From positions 352,001-416,000 of the forward strand of contig NZ_NGLE02000001.1 in assembly GCF_002140715.2 (NCBI RefSeq): DNA of 64,000 nt, in the 5' to 3' direction. This document shows positions 53,407 to 61,923 of the stretch, piece by piece; within the stretch, counting starts at the first letter, position 1, and the number at the start of each line of letters is the position of its first letter. Source of the DNA: Enterococcus sp. 4G2_DIV0659 (lineage in GTDB: Bacteria; Bacillota; Bacilli; Lactobacillales; Enterococcaceae). The notes under the pieces were generated by a model. That model searched no databases. It was not told where the DNA came from and saw nothing but the letters and a program-made list of their open reading frames with translations. The position numbers and the translations under genes are program-made.

Positions 53407-53453
53407 TTTGCAAAAAAAGCTGAAAACATCTTTAAAAAGACATTATCAGCTTT
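53407..53453 (-). terminator. Intrinsic terminator of the three-ATPase ABC operon
   Basis: AAAGCTGA (53416-53423) pairs with TCAGCTTT (53446-53453), extended by an inner CTTT/AAAG pairing. On the minus strand TTTTGC follows. Between it and the operon end lies a degenerate stretch ending TTTCTACCCCAATTTCAG (53545-53562) that resembles the end of the 60360 repeat. Confidence 0.7.
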
Positions 53454-53562
53454 CTGAATTTCACAAGAGCTCTTCTAATGAAACAATCGTTATTTTATAA
53501 TTTCAGGTGCATACACTAAAAATTGAAGACTTCAAAAACAATCGTTTCTACCCCAATTTCAG

Positions 53563-55224
53563 TCAATGTTTAATTCTAAATGTTTTTGGTGCTTTCTTAT
53601 AGACAACAACAAAACCGATTGTCACATAGATTAAACTAATCAGAGATACTAAAATAACATAGCGATAACCAATTGAACCTAACTGTAAATTAGCGTATGA
53701 AATTCCATAAAAAACACCTGCAATAATTTTGTATAGAGGGCTAACAATTTCCATATCTCCAGTAAATGGTTGAACTAGATAATAAACAAATAGTTCATGG
53801 AAAGAAAATAAAAGCGACAAAGCAACTAAAAGCAGCAACAATACGCCAAAAAATTGCCAATCCAAAATAAAATCATTCATTAGTTGAAAAAGCACATAGC
53901 AACTAAAAATCCCTGCTGAAATCACACTATTATAATAAAAGGTCTGCTTAAAGCGATAATTAAACCCAGTAATAATTGTTCTAGCTTCACGATAAAATGG
54001 ATAGTACAACATTGAAACATCACAATTAACAAACACCATCTGAACAACCTTTTTACCAAATGTAGCTAAGTACATGATAAAAAATAAGATGGGTAATGTC
54101 TGGATAAGTTCCTCCCCTTCCGTCTTGGCAAATACACCAAATAGACTAGCGCAAACGATGGCTATCCAAGCAGCAATAATAAAATAAAAACGAAAAACTA
54201 AGGATTTATTTAAAATCGAACGGTAACGACTAAATAACAAGGCATTTAAGTACTGACTACCAGATAATTGTTGGAATGTTTGATCCGTAGCTACAACCAA
54301 TTTTTTCTGCATCGCAAAGCCTTGATTTAAATATTGATTTTCTGTATTGGAAAAATCATTTAGTCTTTTTAAATTTAGACTCGCACGCTCCAACCAAAAC
54401 AGTAAAAAATCGTTCTCATCTTTGAATCTAAGCAAACCTCTCAAACTTCCGATAAAGAAAATAAGTAGGAATAACAGTCCCCACCACGACAAAAGAGCAT
54501 ACATAATAAATGATACAAAGCCATAATATTCAACCCAACCGCAAAATATTAGTATAGATACCCCAATCAGTGTTCCAACTAGTTTTCTTCTTAAATTAGT
54601 AAAACGCCACGCATACGCTAAACGCCCAAATAATAGAAATAAATATTGACTACCTAGGTAGCTCAAAGGAACAAAGATAACCACAGGTACTATCTGTCCA
54701 GATAATACGCCTAAAACAAGAGCGGCTGGAATATAAACTAGAGCTTGGTAACTACTATCAAGTAGCATGGTTCCTCTAACAACAATCGTTCTAGACAAAA
54801 GAAATTCTTCATAAAAATCAATAATTTTTTTATCTATAATCAGCGTAAACTGACCATAAAACCCGAAAAATAACACAGTCAAAACCAACCAGAGAAACAA
54901 TCCATGTAGAAAAACGCCTGGTCTGAATGCAAAGAAGACGGCCAAAAAAGGTTCTTGGGTATTCAAACTTTCTATAAATGCCGCAATTGTAATATATATG
55001 GTCAACCAGAAAAATTTATTTATGATGCTAGATGCTCCCCCAAATAAAAAGCCAACAACTGCTATTGCTTGTTTTACAGGATAATAACTGTATAGGTACA
55101 TCGGGATTTTTTCTCCGATAAATGGAATTTTTTTTAGAAAATAAATTAAGGCGTTTATCTTTTTAGTCACACGAGTTAATTTAAAGTATTTATAGTTTCG
55201 TAGATAGGTAAAAAACAAGTCCAT
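53563..55224 (-). CDS. Large ABC-2-type permease, last gene of the ABC operon
   Basis: This 553-residue membrane protein has about twelve helices, for example VVGFLFGGASSIINKFFWLTIY, GVFLHGLFLWLVLTVLFFGF and a C-terminal YVILVSLISLIYVTIGFVVV. Basic loops lie between. It is about twice the size of a usual ABC-2 permease and could form both halves of a pore with the ATPase encoded 3 bp upstream. I do not recognise the family. The pairing and end position in a GntR-controlled operon suggest export or a peptide-antibiotic response. Confidence 0.72.
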   Translation of the reverse strand: MDLFFTYLRNYKYFKLTRVTKKINALIYFLKKIPFIGEKIPMYLYSYYPVKQAIAVVGFLFGGASSIINKFFWLTIYITIAAFIESLNTQEPFLAVFFAFRPGVFLHGLFLWLVLTVLFFGFYGQFTLIIDKKIIDFYEEFLLSRTIVVRGTMLLDSSYQALVYIPAALVLGVLSGQIVPVVIFVPLSYLGSQYLFLLFGRLAYAWRFTNLRRKLVGTLIGVSILIFCGWVEYYGFVSFIMYALLSWWGLLFLLIFFIGSLRGLLRFKDENDFLLFWLERASLNLKRLNDFSNTENQYLNQGFAMQKKLVVATDQTFQQLSGSQYLNALLFSRYRSILNKSLVFRFYFIIAAWIAIVCASLFGVFAKTEGEELIQTLPILFFIMYLATFGKKVVQMVFVNCDVSMLYYPFYREARTIITGFNYRFKQTFYYNSVISAGIFSCYVLFQLMNDFILDWQFFGVLLLLLVALSLLFSFHELFVYYLVQPFTGDMEIVSPLYKIIAGVFYGISYANLQLGSIGYRYVILVSLISLIYVTIGFVVVYKKAPKTFRIKH

Positions 55225-55227
55225 CTT

Positions 55228-55959
55228 TCACCCCTCCATTTTCTCAGCGCTTGAATCGTTCGCCTCTGATAATAGCTGTACTATTTCTTCTTCAAAATCC
55301 TTCTCATGAATTCGAGTTGAATCAACGCCGGTAAGCTTTTTTTGATGAAGTAAAACAACTTCATCACACAAATCCTGTGCTAATTGCAAAATATGTGTAG
55401 AGAAAATTACAATACTTTGACTTTTTGCCTTTAAAATTAACTCTTTCATTTCATGAGCAGCAACCACATCAAACGACGTTAATGGCTCGTCTAATAACAA
55501 AACTGGCGGTTGAACAATTAACGAAACGAGCATTTGCACTTTATTTTGCATACCATGAGAGAAATCCTTTAACAATCGATGCTGATCATCCGGTTTAATA
55601 CCGACAGTCGTTAAATATTCTTGTGGGGATTTAGGTTCTTGAATCCGTTCTTTATTGATATCGATAAAAAATTTGACAAATTCAGTCGCTGTCATAAATG
55701 CTGGTAAATGAGGCATAGTATAAACAAATCCAATATCTGTGTTTTCGTAATCTGTTTGCATTTCTTCGTTTTCCCCTAAACGGATCTGTCCTACATCTAG
55801 AGATAGATTTTTTGATATGCAATTGAATAGTGTTGTTTTTCCAGCGCCATTTCTACCTAACAATCCATAAATTTTTCCTTTTTCAAAAGTATAACTTGCA
55901 TGCTCAATAATCGATTTTCCTTCAAAATTTTTACATACATTTTCCAACACCAATTTCAT
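55228..55959 (-). CDS. ABC transporter ATPase (partner of the 553-residue permease)
   Basis: This 243-residue ATPase has Walker A GRNGAGKTT (35-43), a signature-region FSHGMQNKV, Walker B LLLDEPLTSFD and the STH switch. The LFSHGM-type signature is seen in ABC-2 exporter ATPases. The C-terminal 30 residues are acidic and serine-rich. It is 3 bp from the permease gene and 34 bp after the preceding permease. It is the third ATPase of the operon, so a separate transporter pair was probably joined to a Ytr-like set. Confidence 0.88.
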   Translation of the reverse strand: MKLVLENVCKNFEGKSIIEHASYTFEKGKIYGLLGRNGAGKTTLFNCISKNLSLDVGQIRLGENEEMQTDYENTDIGFVYTMPHLPAFMTATEFVKFFIDINKERIQEPKSPQEYLTTVGIKPDDQHRLLKDFSHGMQNKVQMLVSLIVQPPVLLLDEPLTSFDVVAAHEMKELILKAKSQSIVIFSTHILQLAQDLCDEVVLLHQKKLTGVDSTRIHEKDFEEEIVQLLSEANDSSAEKMEG

Positions 55960-55993
55960 TTTTTCTCCTACTTTCCCGTTTAATAATATTTTA

Positions 55994-56794
55994 TCAACTT
56001 AACGAGACGTCTCTCTTTTTGAATAGTAATTGCATTCCTACATAAATAATTAAGCTGTAAACCAAAATACCACCTGCCATTTGCCAAAAACTCAACCCAT
56101 TTTCAGCACCACTATTGTTCATAATCGCATTTTTGATACTTAACAAATTAAATGGGTTCCATTTCAACCACTCATACTTTTTAAGTAATACAGTCAAAAA
56201 TGAATTAATAATGCTGCTGCCAAATAACACACCTAAACCAACACCTACAGCTAAACTTTGAGAGCGAATCGCTGCCGAGATAAATAACGTGATTGTAATA
56301 TACAAAAGAATTAGTAATAGGTTCGCTCCTGCATATGCTCCAGCAACTTGCAATGCGTTCCAACCATGATAACCTTCCACAATAGCTAAAGGTGACTCTG
56401 ATGTTAATAGTAGATTTGCAGAGACAAAACTACTGATAAATAAAACAACTGTTCCAATAACTCCATATATTAAACTAACAATAAATTTGGAAAACAGTAT
56501 TTGGCTCCTTGTAAAAGGGCGTATCAATAAAAATTTGATGGTTCCTCGACTAAATTCTTCGGCTACGATCGACGCTGCAACAACCACTACAAATAAATTA
56601 AGAAATGATGTCATCTCCGTTAAGCTAGCAAAGAGATCGTTGGCCTTCACCATAACCTCCCCATTTTCTGTTCTAGCTGTTGATCTAACTATAAAGGTCA
56701 ACCCAAAGGTCATTGCGACTAAAATAAGCCACATGATCCATGATGATTTTTTCTTGATCAATTTGATCCATTCGTTTTTTATTAATGCGCTCAT
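55994..56794 (-). CDS. ABC-2-type permease (BcrB-like)
   Basis: This 266-residue permease has six helices. It opens with IKNEWIKLIKKKSSWIMWL, and the segment VAEEFSRGTIKFLLIRPFTR is typical of ABC-2 permeases linked to lantibiotic or bacitracin resistance. It directly follows its ATPase gene (1 bp gap). Together with that ATPase it forms a probable BcrAB-like pair, inferred from size and order. Confidence 0.83.
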   Translation of the reverse strand: MSALIKNEWIKLIKKKSSWIMWLILVAMTFGLTFIVRSTARTENGEVMVKANDLFASLTEMTSFLNLFVVVVAASIVAEEFSRGTIKFLLIRPFTRSQILFSKFIVSLIYGVIGTVVLFISSFVSANLLLTSESPLAIVEGYHGWNALQVAGAYAGANLLLILLYITITLFISAAIRSQSLAVGVGLGVLFGSSIINSFLTVLLKKYEWLKWNPFNLLSIKNAIMNNSGAENGLSFWQMAGGILVYSLIIYVGMQLLFKKRDVSLS

Positions 56795-56795
56795 C

Positions 56796-57710
56796 TTATA
56801 ATCCTCCTTCTTCTGTCCAACGTAAGAAGTTCTCTTCTAGAGAATCTACATGAACTTTTACTTCTTTGATACCGATGCCAGCTTCCACTAGTAGTTTGAC
56901 AAGTGTTGTTCGAGAGTCTTCAGGTAATTCAACTTTAAGGTAATTTCCATCAATGACGACGGTATATTCTTTTTCCTCCAGAAAGGTCAACGCTTGTTGT
57001 TGTTGATCTGTTTCAATTAAAACAACAAATGCCTGTTCTTCATCTGGATTATTCATCGGCCCAACGTACGTAATTTCTCCTTTTTGAACAATCACCAAAT
57101 CATCACATAATAATTCCATATCACTTAATTGATGACTAGAAATCAAGACACCCACACCTTGGCTTTTTAGCTCTTGGATCATCTCACGAAACTCTCTCAT
57201 CCCTTTTGGGTCTAAACCATTCATCGGTTCATCTAACAGCAATAAATGAGGCTGATGTAAAATAGCCTGAGCCACACCTAGTCGTTGACGCATCCCTAAA
57301 GAATAGGTCTTTACTTTTTGATCGATGTTATTTTCCAAATGCACACTGCGAATCACTTCATCTAATTTTTCATTAGTAATGGTTTTTGATGACATTCTTA
57401 CGTATTGCTTTAAATTTTCCCGTCCAGTCATATAATTATAAAATTCTGGATTTTCAACAATCGCTCCTACATGAGTCATTGCTTCTTTAAAATCAGTTGA
57501 AAGAGAGCGCCCAGCTATTTGAATTGTCCCATTGTCATGACTCATCAATCCGACCAACATACGGATAATCGTTGTTTTTCCTGCCCCATTTGGCCCTAAT
57601 AAGCCTGTGACTTTTCCACTATCCACACTAAAAGAAGCCTCATTAATAATCCTCTTTTTGCCTATACGCTTTGAAATATTCTCTACATTTAATACTTGTT
57701 CATGTCTCAT
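56796..57710 (-). CDS. ABC transporter ATPase (BcrA-like)
   Basis: This 304-residue ATPase has Walker A GPNGAGKTT (39-47), signature YSLGMRQRL, Walker B LLLDEPMNGLD and switch SSHQ. The C-terminal 85 residues, EEQAFVVLIETDQQQQAL onward, form the accessory domain common to BcrA-type ATPases of peptide-antibiotic transporters. It is the second ATPase of the operon and is followed by its permease gene. Confidence 0.88.
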   Translation of the reverse strand: MRHEQVLNVENISKRIGKKRIINEASFSVDSGKVTGLLGPNGAGKTTIIRMLVGLMSHDNGTIQIAGRSLSTDFKEAMTHVGAIVENPEFYNYMTGRENLKQYVRMSSKTITNEKLDEVIRSVHLENNIDQKVKTYSLGMRQRLGVAQAILHQPHLLLLDEPMNGLDPKGMREFREMIQELKSQGVGVLISSHQLSDMELLCDDLVIVQKGEITYVGPMNNPDEEQAFVVLIETDQQQQALTFLEEKEYTVVIDGNYLKVELPEDSRTTLVKLLVEAGIGIKEVKVHVDSLEENFLRWTEEGGL

Positions 57711-57714
57711 TCAC

Positions 57715-58446
57715 TTACCTTCTTTCCGCTTCAATATAGTTCTTCAAAATAAAAATACATGCTATACTACTTAAACTAAGTGTAATAACATCAAACAACA
57801 CATCGGACAAATACAACGGAACATATCCTACTTTAAACTCGATTTGATAGGCTCCTACAAACTTGCTCTCTCTATAAATGGTTAACAGCTTATTACTCAT
57901 TATTATTTCCAGAATGATAAAAACAAAAAAACACGTATACTTTGTCAGTTTTTGAAATTTTCTACTCACTCGTTCGCTGAGTGTACAACTCAATAAATAA
58001 ACAAACTGAAAATAAATAGACAACGATAGAAAAAAATACCCCCCAACTAACAAATGTTTCCAATATTCTTGAAATTCTTTCATCATTAATTGTTGCTTTA
58101 ACCCCAACATTAGAACAACAAAACTACTATAATAAATAAGTAATAAAACCATCGTTGTAACGCAGCTAAACAAGATATTACTGAAATAAAACGTTCCAAC
58201 GTTAATCGGCAGTAAACGATAATGACTTTCTCTCCATGCCTTTGTTTGACGCGATAATTCCCAAACAAGATGAAAAAACAAGAAAAAAAGTAATACCACT
58301 AAAAGCACCTGAGGGATACCTGTAAGTGATTCTTTTTGAATCCCTAGTCGATAGAACATATACCCACTAAAAATGAAAAAGCTAGTCCCGCTAAAAAGCC
58401 AAAAGCCACGGCTTTCTTTACTGAATTCTCTCCATAAAGACCACAT
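57715..58446 (-). CDS. Membrane protein of the ABC operon, unknown (second of a pair)
   Basis: The 243-residue protein has six helices, opening MWSLWREFSKESRGFWLFSG. It shares layout and length with the preceding gene product, including a TLSERVSRKFQKLTKY/LVFQRWVQKSIRLYLG-like middle, so the two probably arose by duplication. Together they may make the heteromeric pore for the first ATPase. They sit where ytrC and ytrD sit in Bacillus. The genes are adjacent with no gap. Confidence 0.75.
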   Translation of the reverse strand: MWSLWREFSKESRGFWLFSGTSFFIFSGYMFYRLGIQKESLTGIPQVLLVVLLFFLFFHLVWELSRQTKAWRESHYRLLPINVGTFYFSNILFSCVTTMVLLLIYYSSFVVLMLGLKQQLMMKEFQEYWKHLLVGGYFFLSLSIYFQFVYLLSCTLSERVSRKFQKLTKYTCFFVFIILEIIMSNKLLTIYRESKFVGAYQIEFKVGYVPLYLSDVLFDVITLSLSSIACIFILKNYIEAERR

Positions 58447-59148
58447 TTAGCGCCCCTCCGCTTCTATAAATTGGTTAATAATCCACGTCGTAAGAATAAA
58501 ATAGCCAACAATACTTATTGATTGAAGGGATAAAATGACTAGATTTTTTTGACTAACACCAAAAACGGTCACTAAAAAGTCTTTGCTTATTTTTGATATA
58601 AAAAAAGACAAATGATTGAGTAACAACCCTAATAAAAGAAACAACCCAATACCAAGATATAAACGAATGCTCTTTTGAACCCATCGTTGGAAAACAAGTG
58701 ATAGATAAAATATAAATTGAATCGATAAAAACAAACTGATCATCTCTAATACAGTGATTAAAAACTCTTGCCAAGTCATTAGCAAATAAACATCTACGTT
58801 TACTAAAAGAAATTGAACAATCACTCCAACAATCATATTTCCTATAAAAAACAGCACACCAATCATGAGACTGAACAACACATTGTACAGATAAAGCCTC
58901 TGGGTACTTATTGGCAACAAACGAAATTGAATGGTTTGAAAAAATTGATAGATACGATTCGTTTCAACCACAAAAAAGAGAATAAAATAAAAAACCAGTG
59001 AAAAAAACAACAATCCAAAGCTTAATTCCGTAGAACGTTGCTCAACATTCAGTATACTAACTAAACCTAAAAGCCCCGTTACAACAAAGGTACTGCTATA
59101 AAGTAATATATGTTTCTTTGCTAACAGATGAGGAAGTATGTTTATCAT
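58447..59148 (-). CDS. Membrane protein of the ABC operon, unknown (first of a pair)
   Basis: The 233-residue protein has six predicted helices (HILLYSSTFVVTGLLGLVSI, LLFFSLVFYFILFFVV, IVGYFILTTWIINQFIEAEGR at the end). The ending ...FIEAEGR matches YIEAERR of the next protein, supporting a duplicated pair. The start overlaps the stop of the first ATPase gene by 4 bases, implying translational coupling. Confidence 0.75.
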   Translation of the reverse strand: MINILPHLLAKKHILLYSSTFVVTGLLGLVSILNVEQRSTELSFGLLFFSLVFYFILFFVVETNRIYQFFQTIQFRLLPISTQRLYLYNVLFSLMIGVLFFIGNMIVGVIVQFLLVNVDVYLLMTWQEFLITVLEMISLFLSIQFIFYLSLVFQRWVQKSIRLYLGIGLFLLLGLLLNHLSFFISKISKDFLVTVFGVSQKNLVILSLQSISIVGYFILTTWIINQFIEAEGR

Positions 59149-59843
59149 ATTTCATACACCTCACGATATAATCCTTCCAAATCCTTATGTTTAACTTCTT
59201 TGATTGCTTCTAAAGATTCATGAAGAATAATTTGTCCATCACGTAAAAACATCACTTCATCGATGATATTCTCTATTTCTTTTAATTGATGGGTCGTAAT
59301 AATAATCGTACTTTCCTCATCAAACCATTGTAGTAAAGACTGGATAATTTTTTCTCTTGATAGTAAATCAACACCACTTAACGGTTCATCTAGTAAGTAC
59401 AGTTTAGCTTTTCTTGCCAATGTCATACTTAATGCAAATTTCTCGGCATTCCCTTTTGACAAGTTTCCTATTTTTTCTGACTCATTCAAATTCATGAAAC
59501 GCAGCAGTTCATAGGCTCTCCGTTTGTCAAAATCTGTATAAAAACGATCATAAAATGAAATAATTTCTTCTAATTGCTGATTTGCTGGAAAACTATTTTG
59601 ATCTTCTAGATACGCCACAAATGATTTGGTTTTTGTCCCAACCACACAATCATCAATCATTATTTGCCCTTTCCAATTTAATGCTAATCCAGAAAGTAGA
59701 CGCATAATCGTCGTTTTCCCAGAACCATTTTCCCCAATCAATGCAATAATCTTGCCTAACGAAGCAGACATATTCAACTCGGTAAAAATTTGCTTCTTTC
59801 CCTTACGGTAACTTAACTGTTCGATTTTGACTAACTCTTTCAT
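59145..59843 (-). CDS. ABC transporter ATPase (YtrB-like)
   Basis: This 232-residue ATPase has Walker A GENGSGKTT (37-45), signature NLSKGNAEKF, Walker B LYLLDEPLSGVD and switch TTHQ. The LSKGN signature and short size are as in YtrB/YtrE-type and related GntR-linked ATPases. It overlaps the regulator's stop by one base and the next permease's start by 4, so this trio is tightly coupled. Confidence 0.87.
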   Translation of the reverse strand: MKELVKIEQLSYRKGKKQIFTELNMSASLGKIIALIGENGSGKTTIMRLLSGLALNWKGQIMIDDCVVGTKTKSFVAYLEDQNSFPANQQLEEIISFYDRFYTDFDKRRAYELLRFMNLNESEKIGNLSKGNAEKFALSMTLARKAKLYLLDEPLSGVDLLSREKIIQSLLQWFDEESTIIITTHQLKEIENIIDEVMFLRDGQIILHESLEAIKEVKHKDLEGLYREVYEI

Positions 59844-60208
59844 TACTTGTTCTCCCTTTGAGTATATTCTTCAAGTACCTCTTTTACTTGATCTTGTGTC
59901 AAACCAAATTTTTTCATCTCCGCCAAAAAATCCTCAATCACTTGATCTATCGTTTGTGACTTTAATTGACTGATTTTTTCAGCATCTTCCGTTACAAAAC
60001 GTCCCAACCCTCTTTTAGAATATAAGATATTCTCTCGCTCTAATTCTTGTAACGCTCGTTGTACCGTATTAGGATTCGTTGCTAACTCGACCGCCAGTTC
60101 TCTAACTGCCTTCACCTTTGTACCTGGTTGTAAGGACCCAGAAACAATTTGCTGAATGATAAAATCCATAATTTGTAGATAAATTGGTCGATCTGTAAGG
60201 AAATCCAT
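59843..60208 (-). CDS. GntR-family regulator, YtrA subfamily
   Basis: This 121-residue regulator has the GntR winged helix with PIYLQIMDFIIQQIVSGSLQPG and the recognition segment NPNTVQRALQELERENILYSKRGLG. A short two-helix C-terminal tail follows. The lack of a large effector domain defines the YtrA subfamily, usually the first gene of an ABC operon, as here. Bacillus YtrA is relieved by some cell-wall antibiotics. Two ATGs are adjacent; the second (60208) is spaced better from GGAGG. A perfect dyad overlaps its promoter. Confidence 0.9.
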   Translation of the reverse strand: MDFLTDRPIYLQIMDFIIQQIVSGSLQPGTKVKAVRELAVELATNPNTVQRALQELERENILYSKRGLGRFVTEDAEKISQLKSQTIDQVIEDFLAEMKKFGLTQDQVKEVLEEYTQRENK

Positions 60209-60241
60209 CATTTTACCTCCATTTTGATTGATCCAGAACTA

Positions 60242-60283
60242 GTGTACTAATTAAATGGTACACCTGTTTTAAAAAAAGTGCAA
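60242..60283 (-). promoter_or_regulatory. Promoter and operator of the GntR-ABC operon
   Basis: On the minus strand TTGCAC (60278-60283), a 17-bp spacer and TACCAT (60255-60260) form the promoter. GTGTAC (60242-60247) and GTACAC (60258-60263) are an exact inverted repeat with a 10-bp spacer overlapping the -10. YtrA-type repressors bind dyads of this kind; the assignment is inference. Confidence 0.78.
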
Positions 60284-60312
60284 TAACTTTTTTTAAGAGA
60301 GGATTTTTATTT

Positions 60313-60351
60313 ATAAAAAAAACACATAATGCATTTTTTGCACTCTGTGTT
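60313..60351 (-). terminator. Intrinsic terminator downstream of the LPG-synthase-like gene
   Basis: ACACATAATGCA (60322-60333) pairs with TGCACTCTGTGT (60339-60350) with mismatches. On the minus strand a run of eight T follows. Confidence 0.75.
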
Positions 60352-60359
60352 TTGTGAAA

Positions 60360-60475
60360 GGGGACAGAAAAACGAAGAAGCGCTAGGTGCAGAAGTAACT
60401 ACTACGCTTAACTTCGATTACATCAGGTTCTAAGGGCTAAACCACTAAAATTTGACGGCTTCTATCCCAAACTCA
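60360..60475. repeat. Intergenic repeat, degenerate GCAGAAGTAACT type
   Basis: The stretch begins GGGGACAGAAA and ends CTTCTATCCCAAACTC, an outer pairing like the hairpin at 42497. The middle GGTGCAGAAGTAACTACT resembles the GCAGAAGCAACTCCTT tail of the 9416 and 51619 copies. It ends 3 bp before the stop of the next gene. Confidence 0.6.
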
Positions 60476-60477
60476 GG

Positions 60478-61524
60478 TCATTCTTCTACATTTTTCTTTT
60501 TTTCTTCTCGTACAACATGAAGTTCTTTTTTGATCTCTTGTCTTTTTTCAATCAAGACATAACCAAAACCAATTAGAAAAGGTAAAACAAAGCTACCAAA
60601 ACGATACAACAACAATGATGAAACTGCGTCAACCGTTCCAACTAAAGGTCTAAATAGTAGCAAGTAAACAAATTCAAAAGGGCCAATTCCTGCTGGTGTG
60701 GGAAATACTCCCGATAAAATGACTGAGAAACTAGTAAATGATACCACCAATAAAAAATCAATATTGGGATGATTTTCAATCAAAACAAGATAAGGAATCA
60801 CATACCAAAAGAGTAACTTCGCTACATTCCAACCAAAAATTCGGATCATCGCCGAGCGGTCTTTGGTAATCGTCTGAACTGTTTCACGCAATGAATAAAT
60901 CTGCATATTCGCTTTATCTACCCAATCGCGTAATCCTTGGCGTTTAAAATGTTTGTTCGTCCATTTAACAAGAAACACTTGTAAGTTGATGCTACTTGAA
61001 AGAATCAGCAATGAAAAAATAATGGCAAAAGTTAAAATAACACCAACTAAGATAAAGGGAATCATTTTGGGCGCGCGTTCGTAAAATAGAGAAAACTGGA
61101 TGACTAATCCAAGGACGGATAGAAAAATAACAGCCACCTTATACATAATCATGTGAAGTGCTGTAACACCTATGCCTTGAGAGATAGACAGCTTCTTTTT
61201 CTTATAAAAATAGATTTCTGACAGTAGCGTTCCTGTACCAAATGAAATCACACGATAAAATGCGACATAACAAGAGGTAAAAAAACCATCTTTTGTTGTA
61301 AAATCGTTCTGAAAACAAGACGCAATTTCTTTGATGGAACGTCCTTCGACTATTTGATATAGGACTCCCAACAAAACAACCATCCCGACAACGACCCAAC
61401 TTGTTTGCATCAATTGACCAAAGATATCACTCAAAGAATTATCCATCACATAGATAATGATACCGATCAATAAAACTAACAAACCAATGTTCAATAAAAC
61501 ATTTGCTTTTGAATTGCGTTTCAT
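60478..61524 (-). CDS. LPG-synthase-like transmembrane protein (UPF0104)
   Basis: The 348-residue protein has eight or so helices and matches the flippase-like half of MprF, without the aminoacyl transferase domain. Marks are EGRSIKEIASCF, ISFGTGTLLSEIYFYKKKKLSISQG and GVFPTPAGIGPFEFVYLLLF. Such proteins are linked to lipid translocation or glycolipid synthesis. It ends in a Lys/Glu-rich tail. It lies 30 bp from the DUF1294 gene stop and may share its transcript. Confidence 0.85.
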   Translation of the reverse strand: MKRNSKANVLLNIGLLVLLIGIIIYVMDNSLSDIFGQLMQTSWVVVGMVVLLGVLYQIVEGRSIKEIASCFQNDFTTKDGFFTSCYVAFYRVISFGTGTLLSEIYFYKKKKLSISQGIGVTALHMIMYKVAVIFLSVLGLVIQFSLFYERAPKMIPFILVGVILTFAIIFSLLILSSSINLQVFLVKWTNKHFKRQGLRDWVDKANMQIYSLRETVQTITKDRSAMIRIFGWNVAKLLFWYVIPYLVLIENHPNIDFLLVVSFTSFSVILSGVFPTPAGIGPFEFVYLLLFRPLVGTVDAVSSLLLYRFGSFVLPFLIGFGYVLIEKRQEIKKELHVVREEKKKNVEE

Positions 61525-61554
61525 GGTTTCTCCCCACTAAATTCGTATTCACGA

Positions 61555-61833
61555 TTATCGTTTATAACTAAAATAAATCATGGCAATAGCCACTAGTGTA
61601 CCAAAAATAAAGAAAAAATAAAAGCGGAACTTTCTGGTCTTGTGATGAAAAAGTTGCTGTGCTAACAAACCGCCGATACCACCGCCGATCACTCCGATAA
61701 ACAACAGATCAAATTCAGGCACGCGCCATTTTTTTCTTTCCGCACGCTTTTTATCAAAATACATTGCAAAAAATTCAGATATATTTACAATTAATAAATA
61801 AATCCAAGGTAAATGTTTTAACAACCCATTCAT
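61555..61833 (-). CDS. DUF1294 small membrane protein
   Basis: This 92-residue protein has the DUF1294 pattern: an N-terminal helix, the conserved FDKKRAERKKWRVPE, GVIGGGIGGLLAQQLFHHKTRKFRF, then a C-terminal helix. The function is unknown. The His-Lys-Thr-Arg-Lys-Phe segment is the strongest family mark. Confidence 0.85.
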   Translation of the reverse strand: MNGLLKHLPWIYLLIVNISEFFAMYFDKKRAERKKWRVPEFDLLFIGVIGGGIGGLLAQQLFHHKTRKFRFYFFFIFGTLVAIAMIYFSYKR

Positions 61834-61923
61834 TTCTCATCCTCCAACATCGTTCTTCTAATAGAATACCTTGAAAGAGTCGATCATGTAAAGTTAATTC
61901 AACAAACAACAGGAAAAATTTTT

